Shown here one piece after another: positions 7,708 to 14,373 of a stretch of DNA of 16,056 nucleotides. The DNA comes from Desulfobacteraceae bacterium. GTDB taxonomy: Bacteria; Desulfobacterota; Desulfobacteria; Desulfobacterales; DAOWNP01. The notes beneath the pieces were generated by a model. The model made no database searches and had not been told where the DNA came from. It was given only the letters and a program-made list of their open reading frames with translations. Within the stretch, counting starts at the first letter, position 1. Each line of letters starts with the position of its first letter. Where the stretch lies: assembly GCA_030642545.1 (NCBI GenBank), contig DAOWNP010000017.1, positions 1 through 16,056 on the forward strand, written 5' to 3'. Both the position numbers and the translations under genes were made by a program.

Positions 7708-7743
7708 TATTGATTTACTGATATTCCAAAGGAATAAGTATGC
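7701..7743 (+). promoter_or_regulatory. Nested inverted repeats in the carD leader
   Basis: GTATACTTATT (7701-7711) is complementary to AATAAGTATGC (7733-7743) at 10 of 11 positions. Nested inside and overlapping the right arm is a perfect palindrome TATTCC-AAA-GGAATA (7722-7736). As RNA the two stems cannot form together. As DNA the inner palindrome looks like a dimer operator just downstream of a candidate -10 box. No T-run follows, so it is not an intrinsic terminator. Confidence 0.45.
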
Positions 7744-7824
7744 ATTTATTTGTTTTAAATATAGGTTTTTATTAGATAATTTGTTTGGTCTTTTAATTAA
7801 GTATTAAATAATTGGGGTATAAAG

Positions 7825-8373
7825 ATGGTTGAAAATCTCGAAAAAACAGATGGATGTTTTGACATTATAAATGGAAATCGGTTTAATGTTGGTGATTTAG
7901 CTGTTTATCCTGCACATGGGGTTGGACAAATAGAAGCTGTTGAGAAAAAAGAAGTGGGTGGGGAAGAACACTGGTTTTATATTATGAAGATTCTGGACAA
8001 TGATATGGTAATCATGATTCCAACTCAAAATGTTGACGCTGTTGGCTTGCGGGAGGTTATTGATAAGGATGACCTGTATAAAGTTTTCGATATAATTAAA
8101 AACAAAAAAGATAGCCATATTGACAATCAAACATGGAATCGACGATATAGAGAATATATGGAAAAAATTAAAACAGGTTCATTATACGATGTGGCAGAAG
8201 TTTTTAGAGATCTTTTTTTGTTAAAAGTAACAAAAGATCTTTCTTTTGGAGAGAGGAAACTGTTTGATACATCTAAGTGCTTATTATTAAAAGAGATTAG
8301 CACTGCCAGGGATAGTAGTGAAGATTCTGTTATGGAAGAAATTGAAGCTCTTTTTGAGGAAGTAACATCCTGA
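7825..8373 (+). CDS. carD: CarD/CdnL-family transcription regulator, 182 aa
   Basis: CarD/CdnL proteins bind the RNA polymerase beta subunit through an N-terminal Tudor-like domain and stabilise open complexes, notably at rRNA promoters. Here the RNAP-interacting domain covers about residues 20-75 (FNVGDLAVYPAHGVGQIEAV, then FYIMKILDNDMVIMIP). The helical DNA-binding domain follows, with WNRRYREYMEKIKTGS at 104-119 and LSFGERKLFDTSKCLLLKEI at 139-158. Length is normal for the family. ATG 7825 follows GGGG at 7814-7817. The gene begins a new unit after the hppA terminator and ends two bases before the start of the RluD-family gene, implying co-transcription and coupled translation. It is not a TRCF helicase, which is far longer. 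Confidence 0.92.
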   Translation: MVENLEKTDGCFDIINGNRFNVGDLAVYPAHGVGQIEAVEKKEVGGEEHWFYIMKILDNDMVIMIPTQNVDAVGLREVIDKDDLYKVFDIIKNKKDSHIDNQTWNRRYREYMEKIKTGSLYDVAEVFRDLFLLKVTKDLSFGERKLFDTSKCLLLKEISTARDSSEDSVMEEIEALFEEVTS

Positions 8374-8375
8374 TA

Positions 8376-9355
8376 ATGGAAGAAGTTAAAAGCTGGTTTT
8401 CTTTTAAAGTAAAAAAAAATGATGCAAAATTACGATTAGACCACATTGTTACAAATAATAATAAAGACCTCAGCAGATCATACGCATCATTAATTATTAA
8501 AAACAAAAATGTATTAGTTAACGGAGAAAATAAGAAATCTGGATATCGTGTTAAAGAAGGTGATTGTATATCAGGGGTTATTCCCTATAAAGAACCTCTC
8601 TATTTTTTACCGGAAAAAATAGATTTTGATATATTATTTGAAGATTCTGATATATTAGTAGTTAATAAACCAGCAGGTCTTGTGGTCCATCCGGCTCCTG
8701 GAAACTGGACAGGTACACTTGTTAATGGTTTGTTATATATATCTGCTGATAACTGTAAAAATTATAACAAAGATATAAGACCTGGAATTGTTCATAGATT
8801 AGATAAAGATACTTCAGGTGTGCTTGTTACAGCTAAAAATGAACAAGCCCTAAACAATCTTCTTTTGCAGTTTAAACAAAGAATCGTAAAAAAAACATAT
8901 TTGACATATGTTTATGGCAGCTTTCAGGAGGATAAAGGTGTAATTGATTTTCCTATTGGAAGAGATCCAAAAAACAGAAAAAGAATGTCCATACACAGTA
9001 AAAAAAAAAAACTGCTAAAACCTTATGGACTCTAAAAAAACAATATAGAGGGATTGCTTTTTTAGAGATTTGTATTAAAACCGGACGGACTCATCAAATC
9101 AGAGTCCATTGTGCATCAATAAACAGACCTGTGGTAGGAGATGCTCTGTACGGTATAAAGAAAATATCAAATTTTATTGTAGATAATAAAAATTTAGTTG
9201 ATTATTTATCATCTATTAACAGGCAGATGCTTCATTCTTATGAGCTTGAAATTGTTCATCCTGTTTTAGGCAGAAAAATGAGATTTAGAGCAGATATTCC
9301 TGACGATATGCTTGCGTTGGATTTAAAATTAAATATGAGTAGTGGTATTATATAA
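8376..9355 (+). pseudogene. rluD: RluD-family 23S rRNA pseudouridine synthase, frameshifted at an A12 tract
   Basis: Large-subunit rRNA pseudouridine synthase of the RluA/RluD family, split by a frameshift. The first segment (8376-9035, 219 codons) has an S4-like RNA-binding domain at about 20-65, VNKPAGLVVHP at 96-106 and the catalytic motif HRLDKDTSG with Asp143. It then hits twelve A residues (9000-9011) and ends eight codons later. The protein continues in another frame from 9011 to the stop at 9353-9355, containing TGRTHQIRVH and PVVGDALYG, the expected C-terminal motifs. Re-reading one A (a -1 shift), or one more or two fewer A residues, restores a protein of about 326 aa, the normal family length. 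Possible explanations are a homopolymer sequencing error, real inactivation, or productive slippage on the A tract. It starts two bases after the carD stop. RluC or a related specificity cannot be excluded. Confidence 0.85.
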
Positions 9356-9372
9356 GATTTTTTATATATAAG

Positions 9373-9389
9373 GAACGTGGACGAAATAA
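9373..9389 (+). repeat. 17-nt direct repeat, copy 2
   Basis: Exact second copy of the 17-mer at 153-169, located in the 59-bp gap between the convergent RluD-family gene and the YkgJ-type gene. The bases on either side of the two copies are not alike beyond the repeat itself. Confidence 0.6.
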
Positions 9390-9414
9390 TTCGTATTTAT
9401 TGACACTCTTTTAA

Positions 9415-10113
9415 TCATACAAAAAAATCTTCAATCCCTGAATTTTGTATTGACCGGATTATAGGTGTCGCTCTGTTTTTATGATTGGGTGGGATTAGCA
9501 GCATTTTCATTGGACGATTGTAGAGTAGATGTTTTGTTGGGTTAAAAGAAGAATGGTTTGTATAGGATAGCAACTGGTCTGTTTTTAACAGAAAAAGTAA
9601 AATGTCGGTAAGGTTGCCATATTGTCCAGGAATATCCATATGTTCAACAAACTGAAGGAATATATAATTAACAGTAATAATAAATGGATCCATATCAGCA
9701 TAATCATTGATACTGCATATTGTTTTTGAAATCATACTTCGGCATCCTATTGGTCGTACCGGATATATGCTACATACATTATTTTGAAGGAAGAAACATC
9801 TGCCCCATTTCGGATTATTTTCTTCATCAGGGACTTTTTTTTTGCTGACACATAAATCAGCAAAGCCATTAGTGGTTATTTTTGGCCGGTATTTTTTAAA
9901 ATCAGAAAGAGATTTTAACTTGAAACGTATCTCTTTTTTATTAATTTCGTTAAAAAAATTAATAATATTAAACCCTTCAAGAGTTGTCATAGTAACATTG
10001 CAGGTACAACATGTTGAGCAGTGTTTTTTGCATATATTCTCCTGGTTTTTTATAATATTATCATGAATTTTATACAATTGATTTAAAATGCGAAGTTTTT
10101 TTTCTATATTCAT
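9415..10113 (-). CDS. YkgJ-type Cys-rich (zinc/iron-chelating) protein, 232 aa
   Basis: Resembles the YkgJ/UPF0153 family of small cysteine-cluster proteins thought to bind zinc or iron; no reaction is firmly established. Near the N-terminus is a dense cluster C28-x3-C32-x2-C35-C36-x-C38 (CSTCCTCNVTMT, 32-43). The second signature is CFFLQNNVCSIYPVRPIGCR at 106-125, matching the family's pattern of a Cys-rich segment followed by Cys-x-Ile-Tyr-x3-Arg-Pro-x2-Cys-Arg. C88 and C133 could also take part. There is no signal peptide or membrane segment, so it should be cytoplasmic. The C-terminal 90 residues look unlike known domains. The start ATG at 10113 has no clear Shine-Dalgarno. It lies 67 bases downstream of tRNA-Lys on the same strand and converges with the RluD-family gene. 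Confidence 0.75.
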   Translation of the reverse strand: MNIEKKLRILNQLYKIHDNIIKNQENICKKHCSTCCTCNVTMTTLEGFNIINFFNEINKKEIRFKLKSLSDFKKYRPKITTNGFADLCVSKKKVPDEENNPKWGRCFFLQNNVCSIYPVRPIGCRSMISKTICSINDYADMDPFIITVNYIFLQFVEHMDIPGQYGNLTDILLFLLKTDQLLSYTNHSSFNPTKHLLYNRPMKMLLIPPNHKNRATPIIRSIQNSGIEDFFV

Positions 10114-10180
10114 ATTATCAATTTTTTTAAAGGGGTATTAGAAAAAAAAAGATTAAGAAACGTATTTGTTGGTTATATAG

Positions 10181-10254
10181 TGGGCCGTCGGGGAATCGAA
10201 CCCCGAACCTACTGATTAAGAGTCAGGTGCTCTGCCTAGTTGAGCTAACGGCCC
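10181..10254 (-). tRNA. tRNA-Lys (anticodon CUU), no encoded CCA
   Basis: On the minus strand the acceptor GGGCCGT pairs fully with ACGGCCC. The D-stem is GCTC/GAGC, the anticodon loop CTCTTAA carries CTT, and the T-arm is CGGGG-TTCGATT-CCCCG. The discriminator A is followed by CTA, not CCA, so the CCA end must be added after transcription, unlike the tRNA-Gln in this window. The outermost anticodon-stem position pairs C with T (27-43), a mismatch in an otherwise regular 74-nt cloverleaf. A TTGACA-type promoter lies just upstream. Confidence 0.95.
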
Positions 10255-10270
10255 TGTGAAAACAGATCTT

Positions 10271-10299
10271 TTTTTAACAAGTTTTTTAATTGTTGTCAA
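10271..10299 (-). promoter_or_regulatory. Promoter of tRNA-Lys
   Basis: On the minus strand a perfect -35 TTGACA (10299-10294) is followed after 17 bases by TAAAAA (10276-10271), a partial -10 box. The predicted start of transcription falls about ten bases ahead of the tRNA 5' end, the usual spacing for bacterial tRNA genes. Confidence 0.55.
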
Positions 10300-10326
10300 A
10301 TCTATTTTTTAAAAACAAACTTTGAT

Positions 10327-11070
10327 CTATGCCGGCCATATTTTTTGCTTCTCTTTTCGAATCCTTTTTTTATTATTTTTCCAGGATTGATCTCTGAGTT
10401 TGGTTTTTTTTGAGATATCTTTTGCATCTTCTATCTGCTTTATTATAAACTTTTCATTCTTCTCTGTTTTTTCTGTCTGTTTTTTCTGCTTGTTTTTTTT
10501 AAAATTGTTTTTTTCTTTTGAAAGAACAGGACCGCTAAAGCATGTATTTGGAATATAGCAGTCTGTATAAAACAGATTTCCTGACATTATAACTTCAATA
10601 TTATTTTTTTTAAGGTTATCTGTATATATAGTCAGGAAAACAGGTTTTTGGTCATATCTTTTCCCAATTCTAATTGCCATCTCTTTTTCTGCAGAAAGAA
10701 TACATATCTGGTTTGTGGAAGTAGATATCCCTTTTTCACTAATATGATGATATGCCTTTTTTTTTACACATAAAAACAGAAGTTTCGGGAGGTTTTTTGC
10801 AATAGTTGCAGCAGGAAGATTTGTTCTGTCTTTTGCACGAATAAGCTTGTCTGAAATTTCAATATCAGGGTGGGAAATAGTTGTGCAGATTTCATTGATA
10901 TGTGCAAAGTTAACATGTGGTAAATCTTTTTTTTCACTTAAGGCTTTTAGCAGTTCCTTTATTTTAACATATCCTTTTGCATCAGGAATAAGTCCGAATT
11001 CATCAGGTCTTCTACCAAGTACGTAAGATAATGATTTTGCAAGTTTTTTTACTGATTTTAATCTGTTCAT
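10327..11070 (-). CDS. Divergent Tpt1/KptA-like protein with lysine-rich tail, 247 aa
   Basis: Resembles RNA 2'-phosphotransferase (Tpt1/KptA), which moves an RNA 2'-phosphate to NAD+. The N-terminal winged-helix-like part reads LAKSLSYVLGRRPDEFGLIP (10-29), close to the family's LSKxLSxxLRHKP signature, and IEISDKLIRAKDR (70-82) matches the segment preceding the active-site RNA loop. The rest of the ADP-ribosyltransferase fold can be followed through EKGISTS, ICILSAEKEMAIRIGKRY (122-139), PVFLTIYTDNL and the C-terminal strand. However, the usual Arg-His pair is Gly19-Arg20, the His-Gly-Thr motif appears as Leu-Cys-Val (about 100-102), and the Arg before the HLS-like strand is Asn120. Most of the catalytic Arg-His-Arg-Arg set therefore seems absent. 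Residues 183-247 form an unusually Lys-rich tail. No Shine-Dalgarno is evident. Activity is doubtful; RNA binding is a fair guess. Confidence 0.7.
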   Translation of the reverse strand: MNRLKSVKKLAKSLSYVLGRRPDEFGLIPDAKGYVKIKELLKALSEKKDLPHVNFAHINEICTTISHPDIEISDKLIRAKDRTNLPAATIAKNLPKLLFLCVKKKAYHHISEKGISTSTNQICILSAEKEMAIRIGKRYDQKPVFLTIYTDNLKKNNIEVIMSGNLFYTDCYIPNTCFSGPVLSKEKNNFKKNKQKKQTEKTEKNEKFIIKQIEDAKDISKKTKLRDQSWKNNKKRIRKEKQKIWPA

Positions 11071-11166
11071 AATTGTTTTTTTGCTTTTTTTAAACTTCTT
11101 TTAAGCACCTTTCTTGACCTTAATTGTCTATTTTGTTAGGTAAAGAATAAACTTTGTAATTTATTA

Positions 11167-11194
11167 TGTAACAGTTTCGAGACAGGCTGTTACA
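11167..11194 (+). repeat. Perfect 8-bp inverted repeat TGTAACAG / CTGTTACA
   Basis: TGTAACAG (11167-11174) pairs perfectly with CTGTTACA (11187-11194) over a 12-nt spacer. The right arm lies inside the left end of the larger 145-bp palindrome, so the same bases can pair with either partner. Confidence 0.55.
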
Positions 11195-11325
11195 AAACGC
11201 AATTTATCCAAATTTCTGCGTTGAAAAATTGATTTTGATCCTCGGAATACAACGGCGTATGCCTGTGGTCAAAATAATTTTCCGCCTTGAACGAGGAAGA
11301 AATTTTCATTTTGTAATAACCTGTC
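11181..11325. mobile_element. 145-bp imperfect palindrome, MITE- or REP-like intergenic repeat
   Basis: The ends are near-perfect terminal inverted repeats: GACAGGCTGTTACAAAA (11181-11197) against TTTTGTAATAACCTGTC (11309-11325), 15 of 17 positions complementary. The inside is also palindromic: TTGATTTTGATC (11229-11240) pairs with the GGTCAAAATAA region (11267-11277), and AAATTTCTGCGTT matches the AACGAGGAAGAAATTT side with a small bulge. The centre is near 11253. It is locally less AT-rich than its surroundings and has no open reading frame. The structure fits a non-autonomous miniature transposon or a family of dispersed palindromes like those in Desulfobacterales genomes. No target-site duplication is clear. 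Confidence 0.55.
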
Positions 11326-11354
11326 AAGATATTTTAATACTATTCAGGTGAAAA

Positions 11355-12638
11355 ATGAAACAGGAAAAATCTAATTTATTATATAAAGAAGCTATAGAAC
11401 GTATTCCAGGTGGTGTCAATAGTCCTGTCAGGGCTTGTAAATCTGTTAACAGAAATCCTCTGTTTATTAAAAAAGCAGATGGAGCTTATCTGTTTGATGA
11501 AGATGGAAACAGGTTTATAGATTATATAGGTTCATGGGGACCTATGATATTAGGACATAGAGATCCTGATGTAATTTCTGCTATAACATCTGTTTTAGAA
11601 AAAGGGACAAGTTTTGGTGCACCAACAAATCTTGAAATAAAACTGGCAAATCTAATTATAGATGTTATAGATTCTGTTGAGATGGTTCGCATGGTAAATT
11701 CAGGAACAGAGGCTGCAATGAGTGCTGTTCGTCTTGCGAGAGGTTATACAGGTCGGGATATAATAATAAAGTTTGACGGCTGCTATCATGGTCATGCTGA
11801 TACATTTCTTGTTGAAGCCGGTTCTGGAGTAGCAACTTTATCTATACCAGGCAGCCCTGGTGTTCCAAAATCTGTGATAGAACATACTATTTCTGTACCT
11901 TATAATGATATTGATGCAGTCAGAAAAATAATGAAAGAAAAAGGCAGTATGGTTGCAGCTATTATCGTAGAACCTGTTGCAGGAAACATGGGTATGGTTT
12001 TGCCTGAAAAAGATTTTCTTGTAAAACTTAAAGAACTGACTTTGGCAAATGGGTCTGTTTTGATATTTGATGAGGTTATGACAGGATTTAGAGTAGCACA
12101 TGGAGGAGCCCAGTCTGTTTATGGAGTTGATCCGGATATTACTTGTCTTGGCAAAATTATAGGTGGTGGTCTTCCTGTAGGGGCATATGGAGGCAAAAAA
12201 GAAATAATGCGGTATATAGCACCGGAAGGGCCTGTATATCAGGCAGGAACTTTATCTGGTAATCCGGTTGCAATGGCAGCTGGTATTGCAACATTAACAA
12301 AACTTGGTGAACCTGGCTTCTATGATGCTCTTTCTGAAAAAGCAAATTATCTTGCAAAAGGACTAAAGCTTGCTGCAAAAAATGCCGGTGTAAACGTTAA
12401 AGTGTATACTGCAGGTTCTATGTTAGGGCTGTTTTTTACAGACAAAGAAGTAAAAAACTTTGATGATGCAAAAAAATGTAATTCAGATATGTTTGTAAAA
12501 TATTATACAAATATGCTTGAGAGAGGGATATATCTTGCTCCATCAGCTTTTGAGGCTCTTTTTGTTTCATCTGTTCATGGAAAAGAACTTTTAGATAAAA
12601 CTATTGAGGCTGCAGAAGAATCCATGAAAGAAATTTAA
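11355..12638 (+). CDS. hemL: Glutamate-1-semialdehyde 2,1-aminomutase, 427 aa
   Basis: PLP enzyme that converts glutamate-1-semialdehyde to 5-aminolevulinate, the last step of the C5 route to haem, sirohaem and corrinoids. RIPGGVNSPVRACKS (16-30) is a hallmark of HemL. SGTEAAMSAVRLARG (116-130) and FDGCYHGHADTFLVEAGSG (140-158) build the cofactor site. FDEVMTGFR carries the PLP-binding Asp239, and Lys267 in LGKIIGGGLPVGAYGG forms the Schiff base, almost the same position as Lys265 of E. coli. Length is typical. These class III aminotransferase features together with GGVNSPVRA separate it from ornithine or acetylornithine aminotransferases. It is divergent from the Tpt1-like gene, with the palindromic repeat in the gap, and precedes the ABC genes by 63 bases. 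Confidence 0.97.
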   Translation: MKQEKSNLLYKEAIERIPGGVNSPVRACKSVNRNPLFIKKADGAYLFDEDGNRFIDYIGSWGPMILGHRDPDVISAITSVLEKGTSFGAPTNLEIKLANLIIDVIDSVEMVRMVNSGTEAAMSAVRLARGYTGRDIIIKFDGCYHGHADTFLVEAGSGVATLSIPGSPGVPKSVIEHTISVPYNDIDAVRKIMKEKGSMVAAIIVEPVAGNMGMVLPEKDFLVKLKELTLANGSVLIFDEVMTGFRVAHGGAQSVYGVDPDITCLGKIIGGGLPVGAYGGKKEIMRYIAPEGPVYQAGTLSGNPVAMAAGIATLTKLGEPGFYDALSEKANYLAKGLKLAAKNAGVNVKVYTAGSMLGLFFTDKEVKNFDDAKKCNSDMFVKYYTNMLERGIYLAPSAFEALFVSSVHGKELLDKTIEAAEESMKEI

Positions 12639-12701
12639 AATAAAATTTAAAAAAACAGATATCAGGTTGCTTTGCTCTTACCCTTAAACAGGTATTTTTA
12701 T

Positions 12702-13538
12702 ATGATAAAAATTGAAAATCTTAATAAATTTTTTAAATCTTTCCAGGCTTTAAAAGATATTAATCTTCTTGTGGAAAAAGGAGAACTCTTTGCCTATTTA
12801 GGTCCAAATGGAGCTGGCAAAACAACTACAATAAAGATACTTACCGGTCTTACAAAGTACTCATCAGGTAAGGTCTCTTTAAACGGGTATGATGTAAAAA
12901 AGGAAGGGCTTTTTGCCAAAGAACAATGTGGTGTTGTGCCTCAGTCTATAAATCTTGATCAGGAGCTTACTGTTTTTGAAAATCTTGATATTCATGGAAG
13001 GCTTTATAAAATACCCAAAAAAAAGCGCGATTTCAGGATAAATGAGCTTTTAGAATATTTAGAGGTTGCTGACAGGAAAGATAGTCTTGCAAAACAGCTG
13101 TCAGGAGGGCTCAAAAGAAGAGTTATGATAGCAAGAGCTCTTGTGCATTCACCCAGGATACTTTTTTTAGATGAACCTACCGTTGGTCTTGATGCTGCAA
13201 TAAGAAAACGAATATGGGCAATTATAAAAAGAATTCAACAAGATGGAGCCACTATCTTTCTTACAACTCATTACATAGAAGAAGCAGAATATCTCGCTCA
13301 AAGAGTTGCTTTTTTAAATGAAGGTTCAATTGTTGAAAATGATACCCCGAAAAATCTGGTTGATAGAATGGGGGCGTGGGCTGTAGACAAAGTTGTGGAT
13401 AATCAACTTAAAACTTCATATTATAAAAAAAGAGAAGATGCCAGTGCATACACTGCCTGCCAGAATACAGACTGTATGTTGAGACGTGTTAATCTTGAGG
13501 ACTCATTTCTTTCATTAACAGGGAAAAAAGTTAAATGA
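12702..13538 (+). CDS. ABC-2 type exporter, ATP-binding subunit, 278 aa
   Basis: Cytoplasmic nucleotide-binding subunit that powers a membrane exporter. Counted from ATG 12702: Walker A GPNGAGKTT at 34-42, Q-loop near 81 (VVPQSINLDQ), signature LSGGLKRR at 133-140 (Leu where canonical proteins have Gln, usual in the DrrA/NodI/YadG group), Walker B ILFLDEP at 153-159, D-loop VGLDAA and switch His190 in LTTHYIEEAEYL. Length matches short drug- or polysaccharide-type ABC-2 ATPases (about 240-310). ATG 12702 is preferred over an in-frame TTG 30 bases earlier because the family N-terminus (MIKIENLNKFF) begins there and AGGT lies eight bases upstream. Its stop overlaps the permease start by four bases (ATGA), so the two form a unit. 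The cargo is not evident. Confidence 0.92.
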   Translation: MIKIENLNKFFKSFQALKDINLLVEKGELFAYLGPNGAGKTTTIKILTGLTKYSSGKVSLNGYDVKKEGLFAKEQCGVVPQSINLDQELTVFENLDIHGRLYKIPKKKRDFRINELLEYLEVADRKDSLAKQLSGGLKRRVMIARALVHSPRILFLDEPTVGLDAAIRKRIWAIIKRIQQDGATIFLTTHYIEEAEYLAQRVAFLNEGSIVENDTPKNLVDRMGAWAVDKVVDNQLKTSYYKKREDASAYTACQNTDCMLRRVNLEDSFLSLTGKKVK

Positions 13539-14272
13539 TTCGTGGATATTTTGCTGTTTATTATAGAGAACTTCTTATTATGAAGCGCAGGCTTCCAAAA
13601 ATGATTGCCACTATGTCTGTTTCTCCACTGCTTTATCTTATTGCTTTTGGTTATGCCATGGGGGGGAATGTAAATGTTGACGGGCACAGTTATATGGAAT
13701 TTCTTATTCCTGGGCTTATAGCTATGAGTAGTATGACGCAGGCTTTTTCCATAGCAAGTGAGATAAATATAGCAAGATTTTACTGGCATATTTTTGAAGA
13801 GTTTCAGGCAGCTCCTATAAATAGTTTTGCTTATGTACTTGGTGAAGTTTGTGCTGGTATGACAAGGGCTGTTTTATCAGTTATTGTAATTATATTAATA
13901 GGTTTTTTATTTGGTGTTTCTATTTGTATAAATTTTTATTTTATTGCAGCTGTATTATTAAATAGTTTTTTATTTGCAAGCCTTGCTGTGGGTATGGCAA
14001 TGCTTGTAAAATCACATGCTGACCAGGCAATGTTTTCAAGTTTTGTTATAACTCCCATGGCGTTTTTAGGAGGAACCTTTTTTCCTTTGGATAATTTGCC
14101 TTTGTGGGCACAGAAAATATTGTCTTTTCTTCCTTTAACCCATGCTTCCAACGCAATAAGAAAAGCAGCTTTTGGAGAAATTCCTGAAATTTTATCCTAC
14201 ATAGTTCTTTTTTTTACAGGTATTATTATAATTTTATGGGCATTTTGGTGTGTGGATAAAGCAAAAGATTAA
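13535..14272 (+). CDS. ABC-2 type exporter, membrane permease subunit, 245 aa
   Basis: Inner-membrane permease of an ABC-2 exporter, partner of the ATPase with which it overlaps by four bases. It shows a cytoplasmic amphipathic start (YYRELLIMKRRLPK), then about six hydrophobic segments: near 25-42, 57-75 (FLIPGLIAMSSM), 105-130, 133-157, 165-190 and 220-240. The conserved ABC-2 stretch SPLLYLIAFGYAMGG (about 31-45) and the late MAFLGGTFFPLDNLP loop (about 175-189) match the YadH/NodJ/DrrB type. Its length of about 245 is typical. Possible substrates include lipids, polysaccharides, drugs or haem-related compounds. Placement after hemL alone is weak evidence for haem. Confidence 0.9.
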   Translation: MIRGYFAVYYRELLIMKRRLPKMIATMSVSPLLYLIAFGYAMGGNVNVDGHSYMEFLIPGLIAMSSMTQAFSIASEINIARFYWHIFEEFQAAPINSFAYVLGEVCAGMTRAVLSVIVIILIGFLFGVSICINFYFIAAVLLNSFLFASLAVGMAMLVKSHADQAMFSSFVITPMAFLGGTFFPLDNLPLWAQKILSFLPLTHASNAIRKAAFGEIPEILSYIVLFFTGIIIILWAFWCVDKAKD

Positions 14273-14373
14273 AAAGGGAAAAAGTTTGTCTGAAAGGTGC
14301 TAAGTTCTAAATTTTTTTGGCGGTTGAATTTTTTTTCAATATATACTCATAAAAGAAAGGTTGTTTGCTAAAC

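Larger units (their letters stand above)
11071..11354. other. Divergent intergenic region between the Tpt1-like gene and hemL
   Basis: A 284-bp gap with no convincing coding frame. The left 95 bp are T-rich with a weak promoter-like TTGACC (11114-11119) followed 17 bases later by TAGGTA for hemL. Most of the remainder is the palindromic repeat at 11181-11325 with a smaller 8-bp hairpin at its left edge. A CAGGTGA stretch just before ATG 11355 could serve hemL as a ribosome binding site. Confidence 0.5.

Noticed and set aside
9349..9372. AT-only stem (TTATATA / TATATAA) at the end of the RluD-family gene as a terminator
   Set aside because: Seven A-T pairs without G-C content and no following T-run would be far too unstable.
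13421..13789. Minus-strand frame of 122 codons across the ABC ATPase/permease junction
   Set aside because: It is antisense to two well-identified genes, has no family resemblance and no ribosome binding site.
14324..14347. TTGAAT and TATACT ahead of the acyl-CoA dehydrogenase
   Set aside because: Only 12 bases separate the two boxes, too short for a sigma-70 promoter. The gene may still have its own promoter, but this pair does not show it.
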